This document shows positions 1 to 8,295 of a stretch of DNA of 64,000 bases, piece by piece. Every line of letters starts with the position of its first letter. The stretch's first letter is position 1. Both the position numbers and the translations under genes were made by a program. The DNA is taken from positions 84,419 to 148,418 of the forward strand of contig NZ_BMVG01000019.1 of NCBI RefSeq assembly GCF_014650595.1, read 5' to 3'. The notes below the pieces were generated by a model. The model was not told the origin of the DNA and searched no databases. It saw only the letters and a list, made by a program, of their open reading frames with translations. The stretch is from Streptomyces alanosinicus (GTDB lineage: Bacteria > Actinomycetota > Actinomycetes > Streptomycetales > Streptomycetaceae).

Positions 1-1
1 C

Positions 2-385
2 CACGACGCCAGCCACGAGGAGCCCGCCATCGTCCTGAACGAGCTGGTCGAGACGGTACGGCCGACGGGCATGCTCGGCATACCGGGGCTGTACGTGCCC
101 GCGGACCCGGGCGGTCCCGACGAGCACGCCAAGCACGGCCAACTGCTGGTCTCCATCGGCAGGATGTTCGAGAAGGGCCAGCAGATGGGCACCGGTCAGT
201 GCAACGTCAAGCGGTACAACCGCCAGCTGCGCGACCTGATCATCGCCGGGCGGGCCAAGCCGAGCTTCGTGGTCTCCCACGAGCTGCCGCTGGAGCAGGC
301 ACCGCTGGCGTACGAGAAGTTCGACAAGCGGATCGAGGGCTACACCAAGGTGGTACTGCACCCTGGTCACGCACTCGCCGCGTGA
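2..385 (+). CDS. fdhA: Glutathione-independent formaldehyde dehydrogenase, C-terminal part
   Basis: Only the last 127 codons are in the window; the gene enters from the left edge. The visible part belongs to the zinc-dependent medium-chain alcohol dehydrogenase superfamily. Its end of the Rossmann domain and the C-terminal segment (GKGQQMGTGQ-like stretch reading EKGQQMGTGQCNVKRY, then KPSFVVSHELPLEQAPLAYEKFD) are typical of glutathione-independent formaldehyde dehydrogenases, which oxidise formaldehyde or related aldehydes with tightly bound NAD. The catalytic zinc ligands and the cofactor-binding glycine motif lie outside the window, so substrate specificity cannot be judged here. Confidence 0.8.
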   Translation, partial: HDASHEEPAIVLNELVETVRPTGMLGIPGLYVPADPGGPDEHAKHGQLLVSIGRMFEKGQQMGTGQCNVKRYNRQLRDLIIAGRAKPSFVVSHELPLEQAPLAYEKFDKRIEGYTKVVLHPGHALAA

Positions 386-464
386 ACGCACGGGGCCGGA
401 CGCCATGGGCGCCCGGCCCCACCCTTGACGTCGATCACACGCGGTCGTCGGCTAGTGTCACCGG

Positions 465-1259
465 ATGCTCGATGCCAACCGCTCTGGCACCGCCACGGCC
501 TCTCCTCGGGCCGCCGCCACGGAGCTGTCCGTCGCCCCGGCCGCCCCAGGGCTCGTCCCGCCTGTGCCACCTGTGCCGCACGCGGGATCCACCGGCCGGT
601 GCGCGCGGGCGCTGGCCTCCCCCTATGCGCGTCTGTCGCTGCTGCTCGCCCTGCTCGCCGGCGCCGGCGCGGGCGTGCTGGTCTTCGAGCCGCAGCGGCT
701 GCTGACCCACGGCTGGCCGCCACAGCTCGGCGGGGCCGCGGCGGCCGTCGTGTTCACGGTGGCGTACGGGCTGTGCACCGTGGCGTTCGTGCCGCGCCCC
801 CTGCTCAACCTCGGCGCCGGCGCGCTGTTCGGCTCCCAGCTGGGGCTCGCGACCTCGCTGGCGGGCACGGTGCTCGGGGCGGGCGTGGCCTTCGGGCTCG
901 GTCGGGTCCTCGGGCAGGACGCGCTGCGTCCGCTGCTGCGGGGCCGCTGGCTGAAGGCGGTCGACGGGCAGCTGAGCCGGCACGGCTTCCGGTCGATGCT
1001 GGCGGCCCGGCTCTTTCCCGGTGTGCCGTTCTGGGCGGCGAACTACTGCGCGGCCGTCTCCCGTATGCGCTGGTGGCCGTTCCTGCTGGCCACGTTGATC
1101 GGGTCGGTCCCGAACACCGCGGCCTACGCGGTCGCCGGCGCCCGCGCCTCCGCGCCGACGTCCCCCGCCTTTCTGATCGCGATGGCCGCCATCGCCGCAC
1201 CGGCGCTGCTGGGCTCGGTCGTGGCCTGGCGCAAGCGGCATCACCTGCGCCCGCGGTAG
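465..1259 (+). CDS. VTT-domain (TVP38/TMEM64 family) membrane protein
   Basis: A 264-residue integral membrane protein. A flexible Ala/Pro/Ser-rich N-terminus (residues 1-45) is followed by about five to six hydrophobic segments. The central part carries the VTT/SNARE-associated signature: a glycine-rich helix (LNLGAGALFGSQLGL), then the re-entrant-like RLFPGVPFWAANYCAA region. Bacterial family members are related to DedA-type lipid or phosphate-carrier transporters; the substrate is unknown. The start is supported by a TAGTGT -10 box at 453-458 with exactly six bases to the ATG, as in leaderless Streptomyces genes. It stands alone between the dehydrogenase and a convergent thiolase. Confidence 0.8.
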   Translation: MLDANRSGTATASPRAAATELSVAPAAPGLVPPVPPVPHAGSTGRCARALASPYARLSLLLALLAGAGAGVLVFEPQRLLTHGWPPQLGGAAAAVVFTVAYGLCTVAFVPRPLLNLGAGALFGSQLGLATSLAGTVLGAGVAFGLGRVLGQDALRPLLRGRWLKAVDGQLSRHGFRSMLAARLFPGVPFWAANYCAAVSRMRWWPFLLATLIGSVPNTAAYAVAGARASAPTSPAFLIAMAAIAAPALLGSVVAWRKRHHLRPR

Positions 1260-1267
1260 CCGCCCCC

Positions 1268-1347
1268 AAAGGGGCGCGATGCCGTGTCTGACATGCGGCT
1301 CCACCGCGTGGGCGCGACCAGCCACAACGGCGCGGCAGACGATCGAC
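1268..1347. repeat. Streptomyces dispersed intergenic repeat (AAAGGGGCGCG type)
   Basis: The gap between the convergent VTT and thiolase genes carries AAAGGGGCGCGATG, then GCGGCTCCACCGCGTGGGCG and CGACCAGCCAC. I recognise this as a sequence type scattered between genes in many Streptomyces genomes. It contains a short GCGG..CCGC hairpin and may act as a terminator. Recognition is from memory of the family, not from a search. Confidence 0.45.
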
Positions 1348-1369
1348 GGCGCACCGCGCCGCCCCTCGC

Positions 1370-2539
1370 TCAGACGGCTTCCAGCACCATCGCGTTCGCC
1401 AGCCCACCCGCCTCGCACATCGTCTGCAGGCCGAAGCGGGCGCCACGACTCCGCATGGCATGGACCAGCGTGGTGGTCAGCCGGGTGCCGCTGGCGCCGA
1501 GCGGGTGGCCGAGTGCGATCGCGCCGCCGTGCACATTGACCTTGGCGAGGTCGGCGCCGGTCTCCTGCTGCCAGGCGAGCACCACGCTGGCGAAGGCCTC
1601 GTTGACCTCGAAGAGGTCGATGTCGGACACCGTCAGCCCCGCCTTGCGCAGTACCTTCTCGGTCGCCGGGACGACCCCGGTGAGCATCAGCAGCGGGTCG
1701 GAGCCGGTGACGGCGAAGCTGTGCAGCCGGGCGAGCGGGCGCAGGCCGAGGCGGGCCGCGGTCTCGCTGGAGGTGATCAGCACGGCCGAGGCACCGTCGT
1801 TGACCGGGCTCGCGTTGCCCGCGGTGACGTTCCACTCGATCTGCGGGAAGCGCTCGGCGAAGCCGGGGTCGTGATAGGCGGACCTGAGGCCGGCGAGGAT
1901 CTCCGGGGTGCTGTCGGGGCGGACGCTCTCGTCGCGGGAGACGCCGTCCAGCGGCGCGACCTCGGCGTCGAAGAGTCCGGCGCGCCACGCGGCGGCGGCC
2001 TTGTGGTGCGAGGAGACGGCGAACTCGTCCATCCGCACCCGGGTGAGGGACCACTTGGCGGCGATCAGCTCGGCGCTGACCCCCTGCGGGACCAGGCCCT
2101 CGGGATAGCGCTCGGCGACGCCGGGCCCGAACGGGTCCTTGCCGGCGGGCACGTTGGACCACATCGGCACCCGGCTCATCGACTCCACACCGCAGGCGAC
2201 CACGAGGTCGTAGGCGCCGGAGATGACGCCCTGCGCGGCGAAGTGGACGGCCTGCTGGGAGGAGCCGCACTGGCGGTCCACGGTGGTCGCCGGGACCGTC
2301 TCGGGGAAGCCCGCGGCGAGGACGGCGTACCGGGTGGTGTTCATGGCCTGCTCGCCGACCTGGTCGACGGTGCCGCCGATGGCGTCGTCGATCAGCGCGG
2401 GGTCGACGCCGGAGCGCTCGACCAGGGTGCGCAGGGTGTGGGCGAGCAGCTGCACGGGGTGGACATGGGCGAGGGCGCCGTTCGGCTTGCCCTTGCCAAT
2501 GGGGGTGCGTACGGCTTCGACGATCACTGCGTCGCGCAT
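1370..2539 (-). CDS. Acetyl-CoA acetyltransferase / 3-ketoacyl-CoA thiolase (steroid-thiolase-like)
   Basis: A complete 389-residue thiolase that cleaves 3-ketoacyl-CoA or condenses acyl-CoAs. The acyl-accepting cysteine is C91 in DRQCGSSQQAVH. The C-terminal catalytic motifs are GGAIALGHPLGASG (His) and TMCEAGGLA (second Cys). The CGSSQQ form of the nucleophile motif is like FadA5/steroid-type actinobacterial thiolases rather than the CASG form of FadA2/AtoB, which suggests a bulky or unusual acyl substrate; this is an inference. It is divergent from an HxlR regulator with paired operators in between, so it is probably the regulated target. The CDS end is convergent with the VTT gene. Confidence 0.9.
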   Translation of the reverse strand: MRDAVIVEAVRTPIGKGKPNGALAHVHPVQLLAHTLRTLVERSGVDPALIDDAIGGTVDQVGEQAMNTTRYAVLAAGFPETVPATTVDRQCGSSQQAVHFAAQGVISGAYDLVVACGVESMSRVPMWSNVPAGKDPFGPGVAERYPEGLVPQGVSAELIAAKWSLTRVRMDEFAVSSHHKAAAAWRAGLFDAEVAPLDGVSRDESVRPDSTPEILAGLRSAYHDPGFAERFPQIEWNVTAGNASPVNDGASAVLITSSETAARLGLRPLARLHSFAVTGSDPLLMLTGVVPATEKVLRKAGLTVSDIDLFEVNEAFASVVLAWQQETGADLAKVNVHGGAIALGHPLGASGTRLTTTLVHAMRSRGARFGLQTMCEAGGLANAMVLEAV

Positions 2540-2594
2540 GGCGCGGGCCTCCTTGGCCGCTTGGCTGTCCGCAGCGGGCTGCGGCAGTTACCAG

Positions 2595-2647
2595 TGAGTA
2601 GGAAATTCAAACTCACAATAACTCCTTGAGTTGGAAAATCAAACCCT
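2595..2647. promoter_or_regulatory. Twin operator in the thiolase/HxlR divergent promoter region
   Basis: Two copies of one motif lie 32 bp apart, about three helical turns. The first, 2595-2615, is TGAGT-AG-GAA-A-TTC-AA-ACTCA, a near-perfect 21-bp dyad. The second, 2627-2647, is TGAGT-TG-GAA-AATC-AAACCCT, matching the left half and the core. This is the expected arrangement for a dimeric winged-helix HxlR protein controlling itself and the divergent thiolase. A TAGACT -10 box (2652-2657) for the regulator gene follows directly. Confidence 0.6.
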
Positions 2648-2663
2648 CCTCTAGACTGGCCTC

Positions 2664-3134
2664 ATGGCCGCCACGAAAGACCCGCGCCCCTGCTCGATCG
2701 CCGACGCCCTCGCACTGGTCGGTGAGAAGTACTCCCTGCTCGTCCTGCGCGAGGTGTGCCTCGGCAACGGCCGCTTCGACCAGCTCGTGCGCAACATCGG
2801 CGCCCCTCGCGACATCCTGGCCGCCCGGCTGCGCCGACTCGTGGACGCCGGGATCCTCACCAAGCGCGTCTACAGCGAGCGGCCGCAGCGCTTCGAGTAC
2901 CGGGCGACGCCGGCCGGCCTGGAGCTGGAGCCGGTGCTGATGACACTCAAGGAGTGGGGCGACCGGCACATCCGCAAGGGCGCCGACCTGCCCATGGCCG
3001 TCGAGCACAGCTGCGGCAGCGACCTGGTACCGGTCGTCACCTGCCAGGCCTGCGGCGGCGAGGTGCGCCACGAGGACCTCAAGGCCCACCCTCAGGTCCC
3101 GGGCTGGGCGGTCACGGGCCCGACGGCGGCCTAG
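2664..3134 (+). CDS. HxlR family winged-helix transcriptional regulator
   Basis: A 156-residue regulator. The HxlR domain covers residues 5-105: the CSIADALALVGEKYSLLVLREV start, the recognition region RNIGAPRDILAARLRRLVDAGI, the wing with VYSERPQRFEYRATPAG, and the closing TLKEWGDRH. After the domain comes a small Cys pair (TCQACGGEV) that could bind zinc, with another Cys about 15 residues earlier. HxlR proteins respond to redox state, aldehydes or ligands. TAGACT six bases before the ATG indicates a leaderless transcript. The divergent thiolase and the paired dyads point to local control. Confidence 0.88.
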   Translation: MAATKDPRPCSIADALALVGEKYSLLVLREVCLGNGRFDQLVRNIGAPRDILAARLRRLVDAGILTKRVYSERPQRFEYRATPAGLELEPVLMTLKEWGDRHIRKGADLPMAVEHSCGSDLVPVVTCQACGGEVRHEDLKAHPQVPGWAVTGPTAA

Positions 3135-3248
3135 GGCCTCCCCCTCCCCCGCACACCGCCCCTGTTGCCGTGCTGTCACCCGGGCCCGCTAGGCTGACCT
3201 CACCATTTGAGCAGTTCTTTACCCGACAGCACTGGACGCATTACCTCC

Positions 3249-4124
3249 ATGTCTTGGTTTGAATCCCTCGTCCTCGGACTCGTCCAGGGGCTGACCGAGT
3301 TCCTGCCCGTCTCCTCCAGCGCGCATCTGCGGCTGACCGCGGCGTTCTCGGGCTGGGAGGACCCCGGCGCGGCCTTCACGGCGATCACCCAGATCGGCAC
3401 GGAGACCGCGGTGCTGATCTACTTCCGCCGGGACATCGGCCGGATCGTCTCCGCCTGGTTCCGCTCGCTCTTCGACAAGGGGATGCGGCGGGACCACGAC
3501 GCCCGGACGGGCTGGCTGGTGATCGTCGGCTCGATCCCGATCGGTGTGCTGGGCCTGACGCTCAAGGACCAGATCGAGGGGCCGTTCCGCGATCTGCGGG
3601 TCACCGCCACCATGCTCGTCGTCGTCGGTCTGGTCATCGGCGTCGCCGACCGTCTCGCCGCCCGCGACGAGAGCGGCGGCCGGCACCGCGCGACCGAGCA
3701 GCGCAAGACGCTGCGGAATCTGGGCGTCCGGGACGGCCTGGTCTACGGCCTGTGCCAGGCCTGCGCGCTCATCCCCGGAGTCTCCCGCTCCGGCGCGACC
3801 ATCAGCGGCGGCCTGTTCATGGGCTACCAGCGGGAGGCCGCCGCCCGCTACTCCTTCCTGCTCGCCGTCCCGGCGGTGCTGGCCTCGGGCGCCTTCGAGG
3901 TGAAGGACTCGGTGAGCGAGGGCCATGTGACCTGGGGGCCCACCCTGTTCGCGACGGTCGTCGCGTTCGCCTCGGGGTACGCGGTCATCTCATGGTTCAT
4001 GAAATGGATCTCCCACAAGAGCTTCATGCCGTTCGTCTGGTACCGCGTGGCCCTCGGCATCGTCATCATCGCCCTGGTCTCGGCGGACGTCCTGAGCCCG
4101 CACGCGGCGGAGTCGGCGAGCTGA
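3249..4124 (+). CDS. uppP: Undecaprenyl-diphosphatase UppP (BacA type)
   Basis: A 291-residue polytopic membrane phosphatase that converts undecaprenyl diphosphate to the monophosphate lipid carrier for peptidoglycan and teichoic acid synthesis; this also gives bacitracin tolerance. Both family signatures are present: GLTEFLPVSSSAHLRL near the N-terminus with its catalytic Glu and Ser residues, and PGVSRSGATISGGLF around residue 165 with the essential Arg. Length is close to the family's usual 265-295. The ATG at 3249 starts directly before the conserved SWFESLVLGLVQGLTEF. An in-frame TTG at 3207 is possible, but the extra 14 residues are not conserved-looking. A TAGGCT -10 box lies at 3190-3195. 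Confidence 0.95.
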   Translation: MSWFESLVLGLVQGLTEFLPVSSSAHLRLTAAFSGWEDPGAAFTAITQIGTETAVLIYFRRDIGRIVSAWFRSLFDKGMRRDHDARTGWLVIVGSIPIGVLGLTLKDQIEGPFRDLRVTATMLVVVGLVIGVADRLAARDESGGRHRATEQRKTLRNLGVRDGLVYGLCQACALIPGVSRSGATISGGLFMGYQREAAARYSFLLAVPAVLASGAFEVKDSVSEGHVTWGPTLFATVVAFASGYAVISWFMKWISHKSFMPFVWYRVALGIVIIALVSADVLSPHAAESAS

Positions 4125-4188
4125 GCGGAGATCGGGGCGACGGCGGGCCGCCGACCGCCGCCGCTGTTTCCGGACATCCCCAGCGCCC

Positions 4189-4204
4189 CGGACCGAACGG
4201 TCCG
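4189..4204. other. Short perfect palindrome in the uppP downstream gap
   Basis: CGGACCG-AA-CGGTCCG has 7-bp perfect arms and a 2-base loop, between uppP and the next small gene. It could be a small terminator stem or a protein-binding site. No T-tract follows. Nothing else recognisable lies in 4125-4318. Confidence 0.3.
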
Positions 4205-4330
4205 TCACGGCATATGCCTGGTGGCCTGGATCGACTGCGGATCGCGGCCGCCCCCGACGGTGACCAACCCCATACCTTCTGGGTAGTGGAGCGGTAGCGC
4301 AGTGTCAGTGCTTGCCCCTAGGCTGTCGAC

Positions 4331-4510
4331 ATGTCCCCCGATTCCCTACCCCCTGGTTCCGTGCGGTCTGCCGCCGAGGTGAACGAGCAGATCCGAGCGC
4401 TGTGGCTGCGCGCGGGTGGCACCCTGTCGGCCCAGGAACGCGTGGAGTACGAGCTGTTGGTGGTCGAGTGGGCCGCGGCGATCCGCGGCACGGTGATCGA
4501 GGCGGCCTGA
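4331..4510 (+). CDS. Small conserved hypothetical protein (59 aa)
   Basis: A 59-codon gene. The sequence begins MSPDSLPPGSVRSAAEVNEQ and continues with an amphipathic helical stretch (IRALWLRAGGTLSAQERVEY, then ELLVVEWAAAIRG). Third codon positions are strongly G/C, like neighbouring genes. A TAGGCT -10 box at 4319-4324 with six bases to the ATG supports a leaderless start. The protein looks like one or two helices with no export signal. The type is familiar from Streptomyces genomes, but I know no function. Small size means it could be missed by length cut-offs. Confidence 0.7.
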   Translation: MSPDSLPPGSVRSAAEVNEQIRALWLRAGGTLSAQERVEYELLVVEWAAAIRGTVIEAA

Positions 4511-4604
4511 CCCACACCGGGCCGCCCGGCACGCCGACGCGCCGCACCGCAAGCGGCCCCACGGCATCCGGTCCCACGGCGACCGGATGCCCCGGGCCCG
4601 GAAG

Positions 4605-5231
4605 TCAGGCCCGCAGATGCGCGAGCACCTCGTCCGGGATCGGACAGGGCCGCTCGACGGGCAACAGCGCGGCCGCCCGCTCCACTTCACCCGCCCGCAC
4701 CCGCGCGTGCACCTCGGCGGCCAGCGGGGTCACGTCCTCGATCCCCACGACCCACTCGTCGGCATACCGCGCCGTCGCCTCTCCGGCGAGGCCGAGCTGC
4801 AAGGACCGGTGGGGCAGCGGAGCCAGCCGCAGATCGCGCTCGGGGTCCCACTGCACACGAGCCGGGGCCTGCCGCAACCGCCGCTTCCAGGAAGCCTGGT
4901 CCTCATGCAGGTCCGGCACATAGTGCGACAGACAGGCATGGCGCAGGGCCCACTCGAAACCGGCGCGATCGATCTCGACGGCGAGGACGGTCTCCTGACC
5001 CTCCTTGGTGCCCCAGCCGCAGCGGTACATCATCCACAGGAAGGACGGCTTGATCCAGGTCATCCGGTCCCGCTTCCAGGAGGACGGGAAGCGTCCGGTA
5101 CGGGCGGCCGGGCGGCCGATCTCCGGCCGGTAGGCCTGGTAGACGGTGATCGTGGAGTCCGTGTACCGGGCCCGGACCCGGAACTTCGGTTCGGGCTCGG
5201 CGGATCGGGGCCCATGGGGATGATCGTTCAT
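4605..5231 (-). CDS. DUF4291 domain-containing protein
   Basis: A 208-residue soluble protein matching the DUF4291 family along its whole length. It has the early motif YQAYRPEIG, then KRDRMTWIKPSFLWMMYRCGW, and a central LAVEIDRAGFEWAL; these are the conserved blocks of the family. No biochemical function is established for it. The ATG at 5231 precedes a short charged N-terminus. The reading frame is open far upstream, but that extension is a GC-rich shadow of lnt. It is transcribed away from the divergent SnoaL-like gene. Confidence 0.85.
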   Translation of the reverse strand: MNDHPHGPRSAEPEPKFRVRARYTDSTITVYQAYRPEIGRPAARTGRFPSSWKRDRMTWIKPSFLWMMYRCGWGTKEGQETVLAVEIDRAGFEWALRHACLSHYVPDLHEDQASWKRRLRQAPARVQWDPERDLRLAPLPHRSLQLGLAGEATARYADEWVVGIEDVTPLAAEVHARVRAGEVERAAALLPVERPCPIPDEVLAHLRA

Positions 5232-5363
5232 GGGAACAGCGTCGGGTCTCGGCCAGGTCCCGCACCACCGAATATCCCGGGAACGTCCCGGCAACATCAC
5301 GGCGCACCCGAATGTCCCCGCGCGCCTCTTGGCTCCGCGCCCGCCATGCCCAAAACTGTGCCG

Positions 5364-5840
5364 ATGACGCAGCGTGCGGAGCTGGCGACCGTGCTGGACC
5401 GGCTGGCCGTGGACGAACTGATCACCGGGTACGCGGTGGCGGTGGACGACGGCGACTGGACAGCGTACCGAAGACTGTTCACCTCGGACGGGCGGGCCGA
5501 CTACCGGTCGGCCGGCGGCATCGAGGGCGACGCGCGGCAGATCGCCGAGTGGCTCGCCGAGAGCCTGGCGCTGTTCGCCATGCGCCAGCATCTGATCGTC
5601 AACCGCCGGGTGCGCTTCGGCACCCTGGACCACGACACCGGCGACACCGCGTCGGTCCGGGCCGACTACCTCAACCCCATGCGTTTCGCGAACAGGGGCG
5701 CTCCCACCGCGCCGGACCTGGTGTGCGGCGGGCGATACGACTTCGCGCTGCTGAGGACACGGGAGGGCTGGCGGCTGCGCCAGGTCACCGTCGAGGAGAA
5801 ATGGCGCAGGCTCCCGGCCGAGGCCCCTGCGGTTCCCTGA
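5364..5840 (+). CDS. SnoaL-like / NTF2-fold protein
   Basis: A 158-residue protein of the SnoaL_4 type. The N-terminal helix LDRLAVDELITGYAVAVDDGDW and the following YRRLFTSDGRADY match the cone-shaped NTF2 fold used by polyketide cyclases, ring-hydroxylating dioxygenase small subunits and many uncharacterised enzymes. The start is chosen from TTGGCT (5329-5334), a 17-base gap, AAAACT (5352-5357) and six bases to ATG, which fits a leaderless gene; an in-frame ATG at 5346 is the alternative. The ligand or substrate is not predictable. No polyketide genes are nearby, so a stand-alone role is likely. Confidence 0.8.
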   Translation: MTQRAELATVLDRLAVDELITGYAVAVDDGDWTAYRRLFTSDGRADYRSAGGIEGDARQIAEWLAESLALFAMRQHLIVNRRVRFGTLDHDTGDTASVRADYLNPMRFANRGAPTAPDLVCGGRYDFALLRTREGWRLRQVTVEEKWRRLPAEAPAVP

Positions 5841-5891
5841 GGCGCGGGGTACCGCGCACACTGGAATCAGCGCAGGACAGGGAGGGTCCGC

Positions 5892-7466
5892 ATGAGGACG
5901 ATCAACCACTGGCCGGCCTCCCCCTGGCGGCGGTCCGCCGTCGCCGCCCTCGCCGGTGCCCTGCCCGTGCTCGCCTTCCCCGCACCCGCGCTCTGGTGGT
6001 TCGCCTACGTCGCCCTGGTCCCGTGGATCCTGCTGGCCCGCTGCGCACCGACCGGCCGGCGCGCGGCCTACGACGGCTGGAGCGGCGGCTTCGGTTTTCT
6101 GCTGGCCGTGCACCACTGGCTGCTGCCGAGCCTGCACGTGTTCATCTTCCTGATCGCCGCCCTGCTGGGCGCGCTCTGGGCGCCCTGGGGCTGGCTGGTG
6201 CGCCGTTTCCTCGGTGAGCGGCCCACGCCGGGCCGGGGTGCCGCCGCGCTGCTGGTACTGCCCTCGGCCTGGCTGCTGGTGGAGCTGGTGCGGTCCTGGC
6301 AGGGGCTCGGCGGGCCGTGGGGCATGCTGGGCGCCAGCCAGTGGCAGGTGTCGCCGGCACTGCGGCTCGCCTCGGTCGGCGGAGTGTGGCTGCTCAGCTT
6401 TCTGGTCGTAGCCGTCAATGTGGCGGCGGCCGTGCTGATCTCCGTACGGGAGGCGCGTGTGCCCGCCGTGGCCTCGCTGGTCGCCACGGCCGCCGCGACC
6501 TCGGCCGTGTGGGCGTGGGCACCCCGCCCGGAGGTCGACGGACGGGCCCGGATCGCCGTCGTACAGCCGGGGATCCTCGACGGGCAGGGCAGCGGAGACC
6601 GGCGTTTCGCGCGGGAGGAGCAGCTGACCCGGCGGCTCGTCGGACAGCACGTCGACCTGGTCGTGTGGGGCGAGTCCAGCATCGGCTTCGATCTGGGCGA
6701 CCGGCCGGATCTGACCCGGCGGGTCGCGGCGCTCTCCCGCGCGACCGGCGCGGATGTGCTGGTGAACGTGGACGCCCGCCGCTCCGACCGGCCCGGTATC
6801 TACAAGAGTTCGGTCCTCATCGGCCCGGACGGCCCGACCGGCTCCCGGTACGACAAGATGCGGCTGGTGCCGTTCGGCGAGTACATACCCGCGCGCTCGC
6901 TGCTCGGCTGGGCCACCTCGGTCGGCAAGGCCGCCGGCGAGGACCGCAGGCGCGGCACCGAGCAGGTCGTGATGGACGTCGGGCACGGGCTGCGGATCGG
7001 CCCGCTGATCTGCTTCGAGACGGCGTTCCCCGACATGAGCCGGCACCTGGCGAAGGACGGCGCCGATGTGCTGCTCGGCCAGTCCGCCACCTCCACCTTC
7101 CAGGGCAGCTGGGCGCCGGAGCAGCATGCCTCGCTGGCCGCGCTGCGGGCCGCCGAGACCGGCCGCCCGATGGTGCACGCGACCCTCACCGGGGTCTCGG
7201 CCGTGTACGGGCCGGGCGGACAGCGGCTCGGGCCGTGGCTCGGCACCGACGCGAGCACCGCCCATGTGTACGACGTACCGCTCGCGCACGGGATCACGCC
7301 GTACGTCCGCTACGGCGACTGGCCGGTGCGGGGCGCGCTGCTGGTCCTGGCCGCGCTGGGCGCGACGGAGGGCTTCAGGGCGTTCAGGCTGCGGCGGAGC
7401 GGTCCCGCACCGCTCGTACCACCCGCTCGCACAGTTCATGGGTCGCCAGCGCGTCCCGGGCGCTGA
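5892..7466 (+). CDS. lnt: Apolipoprotein N-acyltransferase
   Basis: A 524-residue membrane enzyme that adds a third acyl chain to the N-terminal cysteine of lipoproteins. Six or so transmembrane helices (residues 15-200) precede a nitrilase-like domain. The catalytic triad is visible: E261 in VWGESSIGF, K322 in YDKMRLVPFGEYIP, and C374 in LICFETAFPD. A family-typical loop ATSTFQGSWAPEQHA follows. An RBS-like AGGGAGGG precedes the ATG. Streptomyces usually carry two Lnt homologues; this window shows one. The 3' end overlaps the convergent oxidoreductase gene by 83 bp, so the last about 27 residues are encoded opposite that gene's C-terminus. Confidence 0.93.
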   Translation: MRTINHWPASPWRRSAVAALAGALPVLAFPAPALWWFAYVALVPWILLARCAPTGRRAAYDGWSGGFGFLLAVHHWLLPSLHVFIFLIAALLGALWAPWGWLVRRFLGERPTPGRGAAALLVLPSAWLLVELVRSWQGLGGPWGMLGASQWQVSPALRLASVGGVWLLSFLVVAVNVAAAVLISVREARVPAVASLVATAAATSAVWAWAPRPEVDGRARIAVVQPGILDGQGSGDRRFAREEQLTRRLVGQHVDLVVWGESSIGFDLGDRPDLTRRVAALSRATGADVLVNVDARRSDRPGIYKSSVLIGPDGPTGSRYDKMRLVPFGEYIPARSLLGWATSVGKAAGEDRRRGTEQVVMDVGHGLRIGPLICFETAFPDMSRHLAKDGADVLLGQSATSTFQGSWAPEQHASLAALRAAETGRPMVHATLTGVSAVYGPGGQRLGPWLGTDASTAHVYDVPLAHGITPYVRYGDWPVRGALLVLAALGATEGFRAFRLRRSGPAPLVPPARTVHGSPARPGR

Positions 7467-8295
7467 GCACCTTTCCCGCGCGCACGGCGTCGAGGAAGGC
7501 GAGGACCGCCTGCTCGATGCCGCGCTGCCGGGGAACCGGCGTCCAGTCACCGCGCCGGCGCACGCTCGGCTGGCCCTTGTGGTCGATGACCTCGGCGAGG
7601 TTGAGCACCTGCCGCTTGGTGTCCTGGCCGGAGACCTCCAGGACCTCCTCCGTGGAGCCGCTGAGCCGGTTCATCACACCGATCGCGGTGAAGCCCTCGC
7701 CGCCGAGCTGGAGCACGACATGGTGCAGCAGCCCGTCCACGACCCGGGAGTGCACGGCGATGTCGTCGACCGGGCCGGGCACCAGGAACCGGAGGGCGTC
7801 GACGACGTGGACGAAGTCGTCCAGGATCATCGAGCGGGGTTCCTCGGGCAGACCGACGCGGTTCTTCTGCAGGAGGATCAGCTCGCGCGGATGCTCCAGG
7901 CACTGCGCGTACCCCGGGGCGTACCGTCGGTTGAAGCCGACGAAGAGGGAGACCCCGCGTTGTTCGGCGAGGTCCACCAGCCGTTCGGAGTCGGCGAGTT
8001 CATAGGCGAGGGGCTTGTCCACGTACGTCGGCACATCCGCCTGGAGCAGCCGGGTGACGATCTCGGGGTGGACGGCGGTCGGCGCGTGCACGAAGGCCGC
8101 GTCGAGGCCCTCGGCGAGCAGCGAGTCCAGCGTGGTGTGCCGTCGTCCGGCCGGCAGATGCAGGGTGTCCGCGACCCGGTCGAGGGTGGCGGGCGTCCGG
8201 GTCTGCAGATGCAGCTCGACCCCCGGTTGCGTGCCCAGCACCGGCAGATAGGCCTTCTGCGCGATGTCCCCGAGTCCGATGCAACCGACCTTCAC
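7384..8295 (-). CDS. Gfo/Idh/MocA family oxidoreductase
   Basis: A 303-residue NAD(P)-dependent oxidoreductase. The N-terminal Rossmann motif is CIGLGDIAQKAYLPVL. The family's EKP motif appears as VDKPLAYEL around residue 94, where the lysine contributes to catalysis. The C-terminal half is the alpha/beta substrate domain. Members oxidise or reduce sugars, inositols or related polyols; the substrate is not readable here. The GTG start at 8295 overlaps the stop of the upstream FAD monooxygenase gene as GTGA, so the two are co-transcribed and probably coupled. It overlaps lnt convergently at its 3' end. Confidence 0.88.
   Translation of the reverse strand: MKVGCIGLGDIAQKAYLPVLGTQPGVELHLQTRTPATLDRVADTLHLPAGRRHTTLDSLLAEGLDAAFVHAPTAVHPEIVTRLLQADVPTYVDKPLAYELADSERLVDLAEQRGVSLFVGFNRRYAPGYAQCLEHPRELILLQKNRVGLPEEPRSMILDDFVHVVDALRFLVPGPVDDIAVHSRVVDGLLHHVVLQLGGEGFTAIGVMNRLSGSTEEVLEVSGQDTKRQVLNLAEVIDHKGQPSVRRRGDWTPVPRQRGIEQAVLAFLDAVRAGKVLSARDALATHELCERVVRAVRDRSAAA

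Noticed and set aside
4605..7550. 981-codon minus-strand open frame across lnt
   Set aside because: Only its end (DUF4291, from 5231) resembles a protein family; the rest is a low-complexity GC shadow of lnt.
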